Positions 17,306 through 26,821 of a stretch of 64,000 nucleotides of DNA are shown piece after piece. Position numbers and translations under genes: made by a program. How positions within the stretch are numbered: position 1 is the stretch's first letter; each line of letters opens with the position of its first letter. Source of the DNA: Bradyrhizobium daqingense (lineage in GTDB: Bacteria; Pseudomonadota; Alphaproteobacteria; Rhizobiales; Xanthobacteraceae); assembly GCF_021044685.1 (NCBI RefSeq), contig NZ_CP088014.1, forward strand, positions 3,520,001 through 3,584,000, in the 5' to 3' direction. A model generated the notes under the pieces. It was given only the letters and a program-made list of their open reading frames with translations. It searched no databases and was not told where the DNA came from.

Positions 17306-18721
17306 TCACGCGGAGGCCAGCTTCCGGTACAGCGCGCTGTAGCTGCCGGCCGAGATGCTCCAGGAGAACGAGCGTCCCATGGCGCTGCGGCGCATGGTGT
17401 CGAGCTGGTCCTGGGCCATGAAGGCCTCGAAGGCGCGGCGGACGCCGCCGAGGAAGGATTCGCGCGAGGGCCTCGAGAACAGGAACCCGGTCTCGCCGTC
17501 GCTGATGGTTTCGGCGAGGCCGCCGGTCTGGTGCCCGATCGGCAGCGAGCCGAAGCGCTGGGCGTACATCTGGCTGAGGCCGCACGGCTCGAAGCGCGAG
17601 GGCATCAGAGTGAAATCGCTGCCGGCGAAGATGCGGCGCGCCTGGGCGTCGTTGAAGCCGATCACCACGCCGATGGCGTCGGGGCGGCGGCGATGCGCGT
17701 CGATCAGGGCCTGTTCGAGCGCCGGCTCGCCGGAGCCGGTGACCACGATCTGCCCGCCGGCATCGACGATCTCGTCGGCGGCCGACAGCACGAGGTCGAT
17801 GCCCTTCTGGTGCACGAGGCGGGCGACGATGCCGAACATCGGGCCGCGCGACACCGCGAGCCCGAACTGCTTGCGAACGTAATCCGCATTGGCCTTCTTG
17901 CCGACCCAGTCGCCGGCGCCGAACTGCTGGGCGAGCTGGGCGCAGGAGCGCGGGTCCCAGCTCTCGTCGATGCCGTTGAGGATGCCGGTGAGCTCGGCGG
18001 CGTCGGAGCGGACGCGAAGCAGGCCTTCGAGACCGCAGCCGAATTCCTCCGTCGTGATCTCCCGGGCATAGGTGCCGCTGACGGTGGTGAGATGCGAGGC
18101 GTAGACCAGTCCGGCCTTGAGGAAGGAGACCTGGTCATAGAACTCGACGCCGTCGATGTGGAAGGAGCTCTCCGGTGCGCCGATCCGCCGCAGCGAGTCC
18201 TTCGGGAAGAGGCCCTGATAGGCGAGGTTGTGGATGGTCAGGATCGACGGCAGCTTGGCGCCGCGCCAGGCGAGATAGGCCGGCACCAGCGAGGCCTGCC
18301 AGTCATTGGCATGGATCAGGTCTGCTGCCCAATTCTTGTCCAGCTTGCCCATGGCCAGCTCAGCGGCTGCCGAGGCAAAGCGCGCGAAGCGGATGTCGTT
18401 GTCGGGCCAGTCGCGCCCGGACTCATCGCCATAGGGATTGCCGGGCCGGTCGTAGAGTTGTGAGCACAACAGCACGTAGACCGGCAGGCCGTCCTTGGTT
18501 GCGGCCCGCCCGAGCGAGCAGGCCGGCATCTCCGCGAAAGCCGGGCAGCGGCCAACGATCTGAATATGCGTGAGTTGCTCGATGATGTCGCGATAGCCCG
18601 GCAACATGATCCGGATATCGGCAAAGGAGCGAAGGGCGCGGGGCAGGGCAGCGGAAACGGCTCCAAGTCCGCCCACACGGACGAAGTCGTCCATCTCTGT
18701 CGTGACGAACAAGACCCTCAA
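17306..18721 (-). CDS. glgA: Glycogen synthase (GT5 family)
   Basis: A 471-aa GT-B glycosyltransferase. The N-terminal ADP-glucose site region begins VLFVTTEMDDFVRVGGLG. The C-terminal nucleotide-binding half has IVARLVHQKGIDL and PSRFEPCGLSQMYAQRFG, containing the catalytic E-x7-E region. It elongates glycogen from ADP-glucose in the cytosol. The usual Lys of KxGGL is Arg here (RVGGL). The start is TTG at 18721, with AGAGGG about 9 nt upstream. Divergent from the CoA-transferase gene with a 193-bp spacer. Confidence 0.88.
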   Translation of the reverse strand: MRVLFVTTEMDDFVRVGGLGAVSAALPRALRSFADIRIMLPGYRDIIEQLTHIQIVGRCPAFAEMPACSLGRAATKDGLPVYVLLCSQLYDRPGNPYGDESGRDWPDNDIRFARFASAAAELAMGKLDKNWAADLIHANDWQASLVPAYLAWRGAKLPSILTIHNLAYQGLFPKDSLRRIGAPESSFHIDGVEFYDQVSFLKAGLVYASHLTTVSGTYAREITTEEFGCGLEGLLRVRSDAAELTGILNGIDESWDPRSCAQLAQQFGAGDWVGKKANADYVRKQFGLAVSRGPMFGIVARLVHQKGIDLVLSAADEIVDAGGQIVVTGSGEPALEQALIDAHRRRPDAIGVVIGFNDAQARRIFAGSDFTLMPSRFEPCGLSQMYAQRFGSLPIGHQTGGLAETISDGETGFLFSRPSRESFLGGVRRAFEAFMAQDQLDTMRRSAMGRSFSWSISAGSYSALYRKLASA

Positions 18722-18914
18722 GAACAGCTGCCCTCTGTCGATCCCGTTTGCTGCTATGCAAGAACGGGTCCAGTTGTCCTGGAATTATCAAAGCCCGCCC
18801 ACGCGGCACGTCTGTTCGGTAAACACTTTCCTACTCAGCCGCCGCCCTCTAGGGTCGCCGCATCAACAACAGAGAACTTCGATAGTTCCTAAGAGCCCAA
18901 GGACGCAGGCAGGA

Positions 18915-20111
18915 ATGCAGCTAGCAGATAAGCATGAGGGGACGACGACAAAAGCCTTCGCGGGCCTGCGGGTCCTGGATTTCTCGACCACGATCGCCGG
19001 TCCCCATTGCACGCGCATGCTGGCCGACATGGGCGCCGAGGTCATCAAGATCGAGACCGACGGCGGCGAGACGATGCGGACCCGGCCGCCGCTGCGCCAG
19101 GGGTGCAGCACCGCCTTCGGTCAGCTCAATGTCGGCAAGAAGAGCCTGGTGCTCGACCTCAAATCCGAGGACGGTAAGGAGACGGTGCGCCGGCTGGCGG
19201 CGACCGCCGATATCCTGGTCGAGAACTTTCGTCCCGGCGTGATGCAGCGGCTGCGGCTCGATTATGACAGCCTGCGCCAGGTCAATCCGAAGCTGATCTA
19301 CTGCTCGATCTCGGGCTACGGCCAGACCGGCCCCTCGGCCGAGCTGCCGGCCTATGCGCCGGTGATCCACGCCGCCTCCGGCTACGACATGGCGCATCTC
19401 GCCTACCAGCCCGGCCGCAATCGCCCCGATTATTGCGGCATCTATCATGCCGACGTCGTCACCGGCACCTATGGTTTCGGCGCGATCGCGTCCGCGCTCT
19501 ATCAGCGCACGGTGACGGGGCTTGGCCAGCACATCGACGTCTCCATGCTGGAGACGATGCTGTCGCTGACGCTGACCGAGTTGCAGACTTCGCAATTCGC
19601 TGTGAAGCCGCCGCCGCGTCCGATGTTCGGGCCGACCGAGACGGGAAACGGCTACGTCATGATCACCGTCGCCAGCGAGAAGACGTTTCAGGGCCTGATG
19701 GGGGTGATCGGCCGTCCCGCATGGATCTCAGATCCGCGCTTCTCGGCCTACGCCGCGCGCCGCGAGAACTGGGTCGAGATGATGGACGGCGTCGAAGCCT
19801 GGTCACGGCAGCTCACGACCGACGCATGCCTTGCCGCGCTCGGCGCGGCCGGCGTCCCCGCCGCCGCCTATCGCACGGTGTCGGAAGCGATGGCCGATCC
19901 GCAGCTCGCACATCGGCAGGCGTTCTCAACCGTACAGGACGAAGGCGGCTCGTTCCAGGTGCTCAATGTGCCGTTCCGGATGTCGGGAGCCGATACCGCG
20001 CCCGCCAGGAGGATGGCCGTGCTCGGCGAGCATACGGACGCACTGCGCGAGGAGTTCGGCCTCGCAAGGGATGCGCCAGTTTCGCCAGGCAAAACAGCCG
20101 CGACAAATTGA
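18915..20111 (+). CDS. CoA-transferase family III (CaiB/BaiF-type)
   Basis: A 398-aa protein. Family features: FAGLRVLDFSTTIAGPHCTR at the N-terminus, MGAEVIKIETDGGE, VENFRPGVMQRLRLDY and YCSISGYGQTGP, followed by an Asp-containing segment (PDYCGIYHADVVTG). Class III enzymes transfer CoA between acyl-CoA and a free acid; the substrate is unknown. The ATG at 18915 follows GCAGGA. Longer in-frame reading back to 18606 runs antisense through glgA and is rejected. A dipeptide-type transporter operon starts 132 bp later. Confidence 0.85.
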   Translation: MQLADKHEGTTTKAFAGLRVLDFSTTIAGPHCTRMLADMGAEVIKIETDGGETMRTRPPLRQGCSTAFGQLNVGKKSLVLDLKSEDGKETVRRLAATADILVENFRPGVMQRLRLDYDSLRQVNPKLIYCSISGYGQTGPSAELPAYAPVIHAASGYDMAHLAYQPGRNRPDYCGIYHADVVTGTYGFGAIASALYQRTVTGLGQHIDVSMLETMLSLTLTELQTSQFAVKPPPRPMFGPTETGNGYVMITVASEKTFQGLMGVIGRPAWISDPRFSAYAARRENWVEMMDGVEAWSRQLTTDACLAALGAAGVPAAAYRTVSEAMADPQLAHRQAFSTVQDEGGSFQVLNVPFRMSGADTAPARRMAVLGEHTDALREEFGLARDAPVSPGKTAATN

Positions 20112-20243
20112 GTCACATTGCGCCGCACATGCGGCGTTCGCGGCCGCGCCCGTTCCTCTTGCCGTCGCGTGCATTTATCGTCAATCTCGCTTCCCAGTCA
20201 TTCAACGATCCGAAACATCGGACGAGGGATCCCGGGAGGAACC

Positions 20244-21779
20244 ATGACGAAGGCAGCTGCGGTGGCACGCATGTGCGTGCCGATTTTCCTTGTTGCGGCA
20301 TTCGCACTGGCAACGCCGGCGCAAGCGCAAAAATCGGGCGGCAGCATCACAGTCGGGCAGGAGCTGGATATTCCGGGCTTCGATCCGCTGAAGGTGGGCG
20401 TCTACGACACGTCCACCAACACCGCTGCCGCCGCGATCTTCGACACGCTCACCACGCTTAACGACAAAGGCGAGCCTGCACCCAAGCTCGCAGTTTCCTG
20501 GACGCACTCCGACGACTACAAAAGCTGGACCTTCAAGCTGCGCCAGGGCGTGAAATTCCACGACGGCACGCCGTTCAATGCGCAGGCCATGAAGGAGAAC
20601 TTCGACCGGCAGAAAAACCCCGCGAACAAGTGCCGCTGCGCCTTCTACATCACCAACGTCAAGGAGGTACTGGCGCCGGATGACTACACCCTTGTCTACA
20701 ATCTCACCGACCCCTCCATAAATTGGCCGGCGGTGATCACCATCCAGAGCTCCAACAACGTCATTCATTCGCCGACCGCCTGGAAGACCAAGGGCGACGA
20801 TTACAACCGCAATCCCGTCGGCACCGGCCCCTACATCCTGAAATCCTGGTCCGCCGGCGACCGCATGGTGTTGGAGAAGAACCCGGACTATTGGGACAAG
20901 GGCCGTCCCTATCTCGACCGCATCATCCTGAAGCCGCTGCCCGACGCGCAGTCGCGCTTTGCCTCGCTGCAGTCGGGCGAGGCCGACATCATCTGGGACG
21001 ACGAGAACGACGCCGACAACATCATGAAGGCGCAAAAGGACCCCAAGCTCACCGTGCACACCTACAAGGGCTCGGGCGCGGCCGTCTATGCTTTCAATAC
21101 CAAGGTGGCGCCGTTCGACGATGTCCGCGTGCGGCAGGCGCTGGTGATGGCGGTCGACCGTCCGAAAATGTCGCAGGCGATCAGCAACGGCCTGAGCCGT
21201 CCCGCGACCAATCCCTACGGCGACGGCTCCTGGGTCAAGTGCAAGGACGACGGCGCGCTGCCGTTCGATGTCGAGAAGGCCAAGGCGCTGATCAAGGATT
21301 ACGGCAAGCCGGTCGAGTTCAAGATGCTGGTGACCGCGACGCCGCGCGGCCGCATGATCGGTCAGGTGCTCCAGCAGTTCTGGAAGCGCGTCGGCGCCAA
21401 TATGGAGATCGAGCAGGTCGACCAGGCCACCATTCCGTCGCGTGCCTTCACCCGCCAATTCCAGCTGACGCCGTGGCGGATCGTCGATCTCGCCGATCCC
21501 GATCCGCAGATGTACGCCAATTTCCGCAGCGGCAGCCCGCTGGCGCTGTCCAACTTCAGCGATCCGGAGCTCGACCGGCTGCTCGACCACGCCCGCGTCA
21601 CGGCCGATCTCAGCCAGCGCACCGAGGACTATTGCGCGATCAGCCGCCTGATCAACAAGGAGGCAATCTGGTTCTGGACGTTCCAGAATACCTATTACGC
21701 GCTGTCGAGTGCCAGGCTGAAAGGCTTTCCGAAGATGTACAACGGCGTGATCGACGTATCGACCACCTGGCTGGAATGA
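20244..21779 (+). CDS. ABC transporter substrate-binding protein, family 5 (peptide-type)
   Basis: A 511-aa protein with signal peptide (residues 1-31, ending ATPAQAQ). SBP_bac_5 features: FDTLTTLNDKGEPAPKLA, SWTFKLRQGVKFHDGTPF, NPVGTGPYILKSW and VRQALVMAVDRPKM. It captures a di/oligopeptide, nickel chelate, opine or similar ligand in the periplasm. The ATG at 20244 has GGGAGGA 5 nt upstream. It heads an operon with two permeases and two ATPases, all overlapping or nearly so. Confidence 0.9.
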   Translation: MTKAAAVARMCVPIFLVAAFALATPAQAQKSGGSITVGQELDIPGFDPLKVGVYDTSTNTAAAAIFDTLTTLNDKGEPAPKLAVSWTHSDDYKSWTFKLRQGVKFHDGTPFNAQAMKENFDRQKNPANKCRCAFYITNVKEVLAPDDYTLVYNLTDPSINWPAVITIQSSNNVIHSPTAWKTKGDDYNRNPVGTGPYILKSWSAGDRMVLEKNPDYWDKGRPYLDRIILKPLPDAQSRFASLQSGEADIIWDDENDADNIMKAQKDPKLTVHTYKGSGAAVYAFNTKVAPFDDVRVRQALVMAVDRPKMSQAISNGLSRPATNPYGDGSWVKCKDDGALPFDVEKAKALIKDYGKPVEFKMLVTATPRGRMIGQVLQQFWKRVGANMEIEQVDQATIPSRAFTRQFQLTPWRIVDLADPDPQMYANFRSGSPLALSNFSDPELDRLLDHARVTADLSQRTEDYCAISRLINKEAIWFWTFQNTYYALSSARLKGFPKMYNGVIDVSTTWLE

Positions 21780-21786
21780 ACGTGCG

Positions 21787-22737
21787 ATGCTGAACTTCGT
21801 CGTTCGGCGGCTGCTTGCCATGCTGCCGGTTCTGCTCGCCGTGTCGTTGCTGACCTTCCTGATCGCGTCGCTGCTGCCGGGTGATCTTGCGCTCGTCATC
21901 CTCGGCGATCAGGCGACGCCGGAAAACGTCGCGGCGCTGCGCCGTGACATGGGCCTCGATCAGCCGCTGTGGTGGCGCTATCTCAGCTGGCTCGGTCACG
22001 TCCTGCAGGGCGATCTCGGCCGTTCCTTCCGCACCGGCCAGACGGTGCTCCAGGCGGTGGCCGAGCGCATCCCCGTCTCGCTCCAACTCATGCTGATGGC
22101 CGAGTTCATCGGGCTCCTGATCGGCGTGCCGCTCGCCATCGCCTGCGCCGCGCGCGCCGGCGGCGCGTTCGACCGCTTCATGACCGGCGGCGCCTTCGCC
22201 ATGCTGTCGATGCCGTCTTTTCTCACCGCGATCCTGCTGATCTATCTGTTCGCGGTCGAGCTGCATTGGCTGCCGGCGACGGGCTACGTGCCGTTCACCG
22301 AGGCGCCGCTCGCGAACCTGCGCTTCTTCGTGCTGCCGGCGCTGACGCTGGCGCTGGCGGAATGGCCGGGCATCATGCGGGTGCTGCGCTCCGACATGAT
22401 CGCGACCTTGCAGGAGGACTATATCGCGCTCGCCAAGGCCAAGGGCCTCACGCCCGCGCGCATCCTGTTCGTGCATGCGCTCAAGCCATCGTCGCTGACG
22501 CTGGTGACGGTGACGGGGATCAATATCGGTCGCCTGCTCGGCGGCACGCTGATCGTGGAATCGATCTTTGCGCTGCCTGGCATCGGCCGGCTGCTGGTCG
22601 GCGCGATCTACACCCGCGACCTCGTCATCCTCCAGGGCGTGGTGCTACTGGTCGCCTGCGGCTTCGTCATCGTGAACTTCATCGTCGACATGCTCTACGC
22701 CGTGCTCGACCCCAGGATCCGCCATGGCCACGCTTGA
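21787..22737 (+). CDS. Peptide-type ABC transporter permease (DppB-like)
   Basis: A 316-aa protein with six membrane segments. The opening MLNFVVRRLLAMLPVLLAVS and GDQATPENVAALRRDMGLDQ are typical of DppB/OppB. The EAA loop reads ALAKAKGLTPARILFVHALK. It starts 7 bp after the binding-protein stop and overlaps the next permease by 14 bp. Confidence 0.9.
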   Translation: MLNFVVRRLLAMLPVLLAVSLLTFLIASLLPGDLALVILGDQATPENVAALRRDMGLDQPLWWRYLSWLGHVLQGDLGRSFRTGQTVLQAVAERIPVSLQLMLMAEFIGLLIGVPLAIACAARAGGAFDRFMTGGAFAMLSMPSFLTAILLIYLFAVELHWLPATGYVPFTEAPLANLRFFVLPALTLALAEWPGIMRVLRSDMIATLQEDYIALAKAKGLTPARILFVHALKPSSLTLVTVTGINIGRLLGGTLIVESIFALPGIGRLLVGAIYTRDLVILQGVVLLVACGFVIVNFIVDMLYAVLDPRIRHGHA

Positions 22738-23593
22738 GCTGTCACTTCAAGACGAGGCGGTCACGCCTGCTCGCCGCAGCCGCAAGCTCGGCGTCCTGTT
22801 CTGGCTGGCGAGTTGTTGGCTCGCGGTCATTCTCACCCTCGCAATCCTGGCGCCGGTGCTGCCGCTGCAGAATCCTGTAGACATGGACATGCTGGAGCGT
22901 CGGGCGCCGTTCTCTAGAGAGCATTGGCTTGGCACCGACGGGCTCGGGCGCGACGAGCTGGCCCGGCTGATCTTCGGCGCGCGCGTCTCGCTGACGGTCG
23001 GGCTGATCGCGCCGATGATCAGCCTGATTTTCGGCGGCGCCCTCGGTCTCTTTGCCGGCTATTTTCGCGGCCGGTTCGAGACGCTGGTGGTCGGCAGCAT
23101 GGACGTGCTGCTGGCCTTTCCGCCGCTGATCTTCGCGCTTGCGGTGACCGCCTATCTCGGCCAATCCGTTCCCAATCTCACCATGATCCTCGGCGTGCTC
23201 GGGATTCCCGCCTTCATGCGCGTGGCGCGCGCGGCGACGCTAACGCTGGCACGGCGCGAATTCGTGATCGCCGCGGAGGCGTTGGGCGCCAGCCATGCCC
23301 GCATCATCCTGCGCGAGCTCCTGCCGAACGTGATCCTGCCGCTGCTCGCCTTCTTCCTGCTCGGCGTCGCCGTCACCATCGTGGTCGAGGGTGCGCTGTC
23401 GTTTCTCGGCCTCGGCGTGCCGCCGCCGATGGCGAGCTGGGGCAGCATGATCGGCGAGGGACGCGAGAGTCTCGACGTCGCCCCACGGCTCGCCTTCCTG
23501 CCGGCGGCGGGGCTGTTCCTGACCGTGCTGGCCTTCAATCTCGTCGGTGATACTTTGCGGGCGCTGACCGACCCGCGCCAGGGGGCGCTGTGA
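22724..23593 (+). CDS. Peptide-type ABC transporter permease (DppC-like)
   Basis: A 289-aa protein with six membrane segments. HWLGTDGLGRDELARLIFGA is the DppC/OppC hallmark, and the EAA loop reads AAEALGASHARIILRELLPN. It forms the membrane channel with the DppB-like protein. Its stop overlaps the following ATPase start by 4 bp. Confidence 0.9.
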   Translation: MATLELSLQDEAVTPARRSRKLGVLFWLASCWLAVILTLAILAPVLPLQNPVDMDMLERRAPFSREHWLGTDGLGRDELARLIFGARVSLTVGLIAPMISLIFGGALGLFAGYFRGRFETLVVGSMDVLLAFPPLIFALAVTAYLGQSVPNLTMILGVLGIPAFMRVARAATLTLARREFVIAAEALGASHARIILRELLPNVILPLLAFFLLGVAVTIVVEGALSFLGLGVPPPMASWGSMIGEGRESLDVAPRLAFLPAAGLFLTVLAFNLVGDTLRALTDPRQGAL

Positions 23594-24582
23594 GCGGCCC
23601 GCTCCTGACCATCGAGGACGTCGCGGTCGAGCTGCCGACGCCACGCGGCAATTTGCGCGCCGTCGATCATGTCGATCTCGCGCTGGACGCCGGCCGCACG
23701 CTCGGCATCGTCGGCGAATCCGGCTGCGGCAAGACCATGCTGTCGCGGGCGGTGCTACAGCTGCTGCCGAAGAAGGCAAAACTCACCGGACGCGTGATGT
23801 TCGACGGCGAGGATCTGGTGCGGCTCGATCCAGAACGCCTGCGCCGTCTGCGCGGACGCGATCTCGCCGTCGTGTTCCAGGATCCCATGACCTCGCTCAA
23901 CCCGGTGCTGACCATCGGCACTCAGTTGATGGAGACGATCCAGGAGCATCTCGAGCTGGATGCCCCGGCGGCGAAGAAGCGCAGCATCGAGCTGCTGGCG
24001 GCCGTCGGCATTCCGGCGCCGGAGCAGCGGCTCGCGCAATATCCGCATCAATGTTCCGGCGGCATGCGCCAGCGCATCGCCATCGCGATCGCGCTGTCCT
24101 GCGAGCCGAAGCTCTTGATCGCGGACGAGCCGACGACGGCGCTCGACGTCACCATCCAGGCGCAGATTCTCGATCTGCTGGCGCGTGAGCAGCGCCGCCG
24201 GCACATGGCGATGATCATCATCACCCACGATCTCGGCGTCGTCGCCGGCCGCGCCGATGAGGTCGCGGTGATGTATGCGGGCAGGGTGGTGGAGCGCGCG
24301 CCGACATCTGCACTCTTCAAGCGCATGCACATGCCCTACACCGAGGCGCTGCTGGCGGCGATCCCGAAGCTGGAAGCCGCGCCGCATACGCCCCTGCCGG
24401 CGATCTCCGGCCGCCCGCCCGATCCGACCCGGCCGCTGAAGGGCTGCTCCTTTGCGCCGCGCTGCCGCTATGCCGCGGGGCGCTGCCATGAGGCCAAGCC
24501 CGAGCTGAAGCGCGCCGAGATGGCTGATCATCTCTATGCCTGCTTCCATCCGATCCGGATGGCCGAGGGGATCGGCGCATGA
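23590..24582 (+). CDS. Peptide-type ABC transporter ATPase (DppD-like)
   Basis: A 330-aa protein. Walker [13 protein letters not shown], signature [15 protein letters not shown], Walker [13 protein letters not shown], switch His in THDLGVV. The C-terminal [20 protein letters not shown] is the oligopeptide-transporter extension with conserved cysteines. GTG start at 23590 overlapping the upstream stop. Confidence 0.92.
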   Translation: MSGPLLTIEDVAVELPTPRGNLRAVDHVDLALDAGRTLGIVGESGCGKTMLSRAVLQLLPKKAKLTGRVMFDGEDLVRLDPERLRRLRGRDLAVVFQDPMTSLNPVLTIGTQLMETIQEHLELDAPAAKKRSIELLAAVGIPAPEQRLAQYPHQCSGGMRQRIAIAIALSCEPKLLIADEPTTALDVTIQAQILDLLAREQRRRHMAMIIITHDLGVVAGRADEVAVMYAGRVVERAPTSALFKRMHMPYTEALLAAIPKLEAAPHTPLPAISGRPPDPTRPLKGCSFAPRCRYAAGRCHEAKPELKRAEMADHLYACFHPIRMAEGIGA

Positions 24583-25550
24583 TGCAACTTGCCGTGCGCC
24601 CCGCGCCGCTGCTCAACGTCGACAATCTCGTGGTCGAATACGGCCTCGGCAACAAGACGGTGCACGCCGTCTCCGGTGTCAGCCTTGAGGTCGCGCGCGG
24701 CGAGACGCTGGGGCTGGTCGGCGAATCCGGCTGCGGCAAGTCGACGCTGGGGCGCGCGGTGCTGCAATTGCGCCGCGCCAAATCCGGCCGCGTGATGTTC
24801 GACGGCGAGGATCTGACCGCGATGCAGGGCGAGGCGCTGCGCAGGATGCGCCGCCGCGTGCAACTGATCTTCCAGGATCCGATCGCCTCGCTCAATCCGC
24901 GTCGGCGGATCGGCGACATCGTCGCCGAGCCGCTGATCATCGCGGGGATCAAGGATGCCGTCGAGCGCAAGCGTAGGGTGCACGAGGTGCTCTCCGCGGT
25001 CGGGCTCGATCCTGATCTCGTGGCGGGCCGCCTGCCGCATGAATTTTCCGGCGGCCAGTGCCAGCGCATCTGCATCGCGCGCGCGCTGGTGATCAATCCC
25101 GAGTTCATCGTCTGCGACGAGCCGGTGTCGGCGCTCGATGTCTCCATCCGCGCGCAAATCCTCAACCTGCTGGAGGAGATGAAGGCGCGCTTCGGTCTGA
25201 CGCTGCTGTTCATTGCGCATGACCTTGCGGTGGTCAAAGCCGTCAGCGACCGTGTCGCCGTGATGTATCTCGGCCGGCTCTGCGAGGTCGGGCCCTCGGA
25301 GCAATTGTTCGCAAGGCCTGCACATCCCTATACCGGGCTGCTGTTGCAGGCGATCCCCGTGCCCGACCCGGACGTGCGTCCCGCCGAGAGTGTGGCGGCC
25401 GGCGAGCCGCCATCGCCGATTGCGCCGCCGTCCGGCTGCCGCTTCCGCACCCGCTGTCCGCGCGCCGATCAGCAATGCAGCGCGGAGATACCGGAGTTGC
25501 GCGAGGTCGCGCCCGGCCAGTTCGCCGCTTGCCACCATCCGCTGGCCTGA
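24579..25550 (+). CDS. Peptide-type ABC transporter ATPase (DppF-like)
   Basis: A 323-aa protein. Walker A GESGCGKSTLGRAV, Q-loop IFQDPIASLNPR, signature FSGGQCQRICIARAL, Walker B IVCDEPVSALD, and a C-terminal cysteine extension (CRFRTRCPRADQQC). It pairs with the DppD-like ATPase. Two adjacent ATGs (24579, 24582) overlap the preceding stop. Last gene of the transporter operon. Confidence 0.92.
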   Translation: MMQLAVRPAPLLNVDNLVVEYGLGNKTVHAVSGVSLEVARGETLGLVGESGCGKSTLGRAVLQLRRAKSGRVMFDGEDLTAMQGEALRRMRRRVQLIFQDPIASLNPRRRIGDIVAEPLIIAGIKDAVERKRRVHEVLSAVGLDPDLVAGRLPHEFSGGQCQRICIARALVINPEFIVCDEPVSALDVSIRAQILNLLEEMKARFGLTLLFIAHDLAVVKAVSDRVAVMYLGRLCEVGPSEQLFARPAHPYTGLLLQAIPVPDPDVRPAESVAAGEPPSPIAPPSGCRFRTRCPRADQQCSAEIPELREVAPGQFAACHHPLA

Positions 25551-25625
25551 ACTAAGACCGGTTTGTCTCGCCTTGCCGGCCATGGCATGGTGACGCGACA
25601 ACGAGAAGCATGCGGGAGGACGCCG

Positions 25626-26693
25626 ATGAAGAGTTTCAAGGTTGCCGATTTCAAGGCGCCGCTGCAGGAGGTCGACGAGGCGACGCCGCAGCCGTCGGGC
25701 ACGCAGGTGCTGATCAGGGTTAAGGCCGCCGGCGTCTGCCACAGCGACCTCCACATCTGGGAGGGTGGCTACGATCTCGGCCATGGCCGCAAGCCGCTGT
25801 CGCTGAAGGATCGCGGCATCAACCTGCCGCTGACCATGGGCCATGAGACCGTCGGTGAGGTTCTCGCGTTCGGTCCCGATGTGAAGCCGACCGATCAGGG
25901 CGATCTCAAGCTTGGCGATGTCGGCCTCGTCTATCCCTGGATCGGTTGCGGCAAGTGCGCGACGTGCCTGGCCGGTGACGAGAACATGTGCCTGACGCCG
26001 CGCTCGCTCGGGGTCTATTGCGACGGCGGCTATTCCGATCACATGCTGGTGCCGCATCCCCGCTATCTGCTCAATCTGAAGGGGCTCGACCCGGCGACGA
26101 CCGCGCCCTATGCCTGCTCGGGCGTCACCACCTACAGCGCGCTGAAGAAGGTCGAGCCGCATTTCAATACGCCGATCGTGATGTTCGGTGCCGGCGGCCT
26201 CGGCCTGATGGCGCTGTCGCTCCTAAAGGCGATGGGCGGCAAGGGCGCGATCATGGTCGACATCGACGCCAGGAAGCGCGAGGCGGCGGAGAAGGCCGGT
26301 GCGCTTGCGACGGTCGATCCCAAGGCGCCGGATGCGCTGGAGCAGCTTGCGAAGAAGGCGGGCGGACCGATCCGGGCCGTGATCGACCTCGTCGGCAACG
26401 CCGCGACGACGCAACTCGGATTCGATTGCCTCACCAAGGGTGGCAAGCTCGTGATCGTCGGCCTGTTCGGCGGCGGCGCGACCTGGGCGCTGCCGCTGAT
26501 TCCGATCAAGGCCATCACGATCCAGGGCAGCTATGTCGGTAATCTGCGCGAGACGCAGGAGTTGCTCGATCTCGTGCGCACCAAGAAGGTGCCGCCGATC
26601 CCGGTAACAACGGCACCGCTCGCGAAGGCCAACGATGCGCTGGTGCAGTTGCAGCAGGGCGCGGTGGTCGGACGCACGGTGCTGACGCCGTAG
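25626..26693 (+). CDS. Zinc-dependent alcohol dehydrogenase (MDR family)
   Basis: A 355-aa protein. Catalytic zinc ligands lie in GVCHSDLH and MGHETVG; four structural-zinc cysteines in CGKCATCLAGDENMC; the NAD(P) fold in FGAGGLGLMALSL, with an acidic residue (VDID) favouring NAD. It oxidises an alcohol or reduces an aldehyde; the substrate is unknown. The ATG at 25626 follows GGGAGGACGCCG. Palindromic repeat family 3 follows directly, then the isopropylmalate-dehydrogenase-like gene. Confidence 0.87.
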   Translation: MKSFKVADFKAPLQEVDEATPQPSGTQVLIRVKAAGVCHSDLHIWEGGYDLGHGRKPLSLKDRGINLPLTMGHETVGEVLAFGPDVKPTDQGDLKLGDVGLVYPWIGCGKCATCLAGDENMCLTPRSLGVYCDGGYSDHMLVPHPRYLLNLKGLDPATTAPYACSGVTTYSALKKVEPHFNTPIVMFGAGGLGLMALSLLKAMGGKGAIMVDIDARKREAAEKAGALATVDPKAPDALEQLAKKAGGPIRAVIDLVGNAATTQLGFDCLTKGGKLVIVGLFGGGATWALPLIPIKAITIQGSYVGNLRETQELLDLVRTKKVPPIPVTTAPLAKANDALVQLQQGAVVGRTVLTP

Positions 26694-26710
26694 TATCCAT
26701 GGTTCGTTTT

Positions 26711-26800
26711 GTCGTCATGGCCGGGCTTGACCCGGCCATCCACGTCTGACCACGGAAACGGCATCGAGGCGTGGATGCCCGGGTCAAGCCCGGCATGACG
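26711..26800. repeat. Palindromic repeat, family 3
   Basis: Inverted arms CGTCATGGCCGGGCTTGACC with CGGCCATCCACG, and CGTGGATGCCCGGGTCAAGC with CCGGCATGACG, around a roughly 30-bp centre. It fills the gap between two plus-strand genes and would form a strong hairpin in a joint transcript. Only one copy was found in this window. Confidence 0.75.
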
Positions 26801-26821
26801 GTGGAGAGAGTAGGAATCCCA

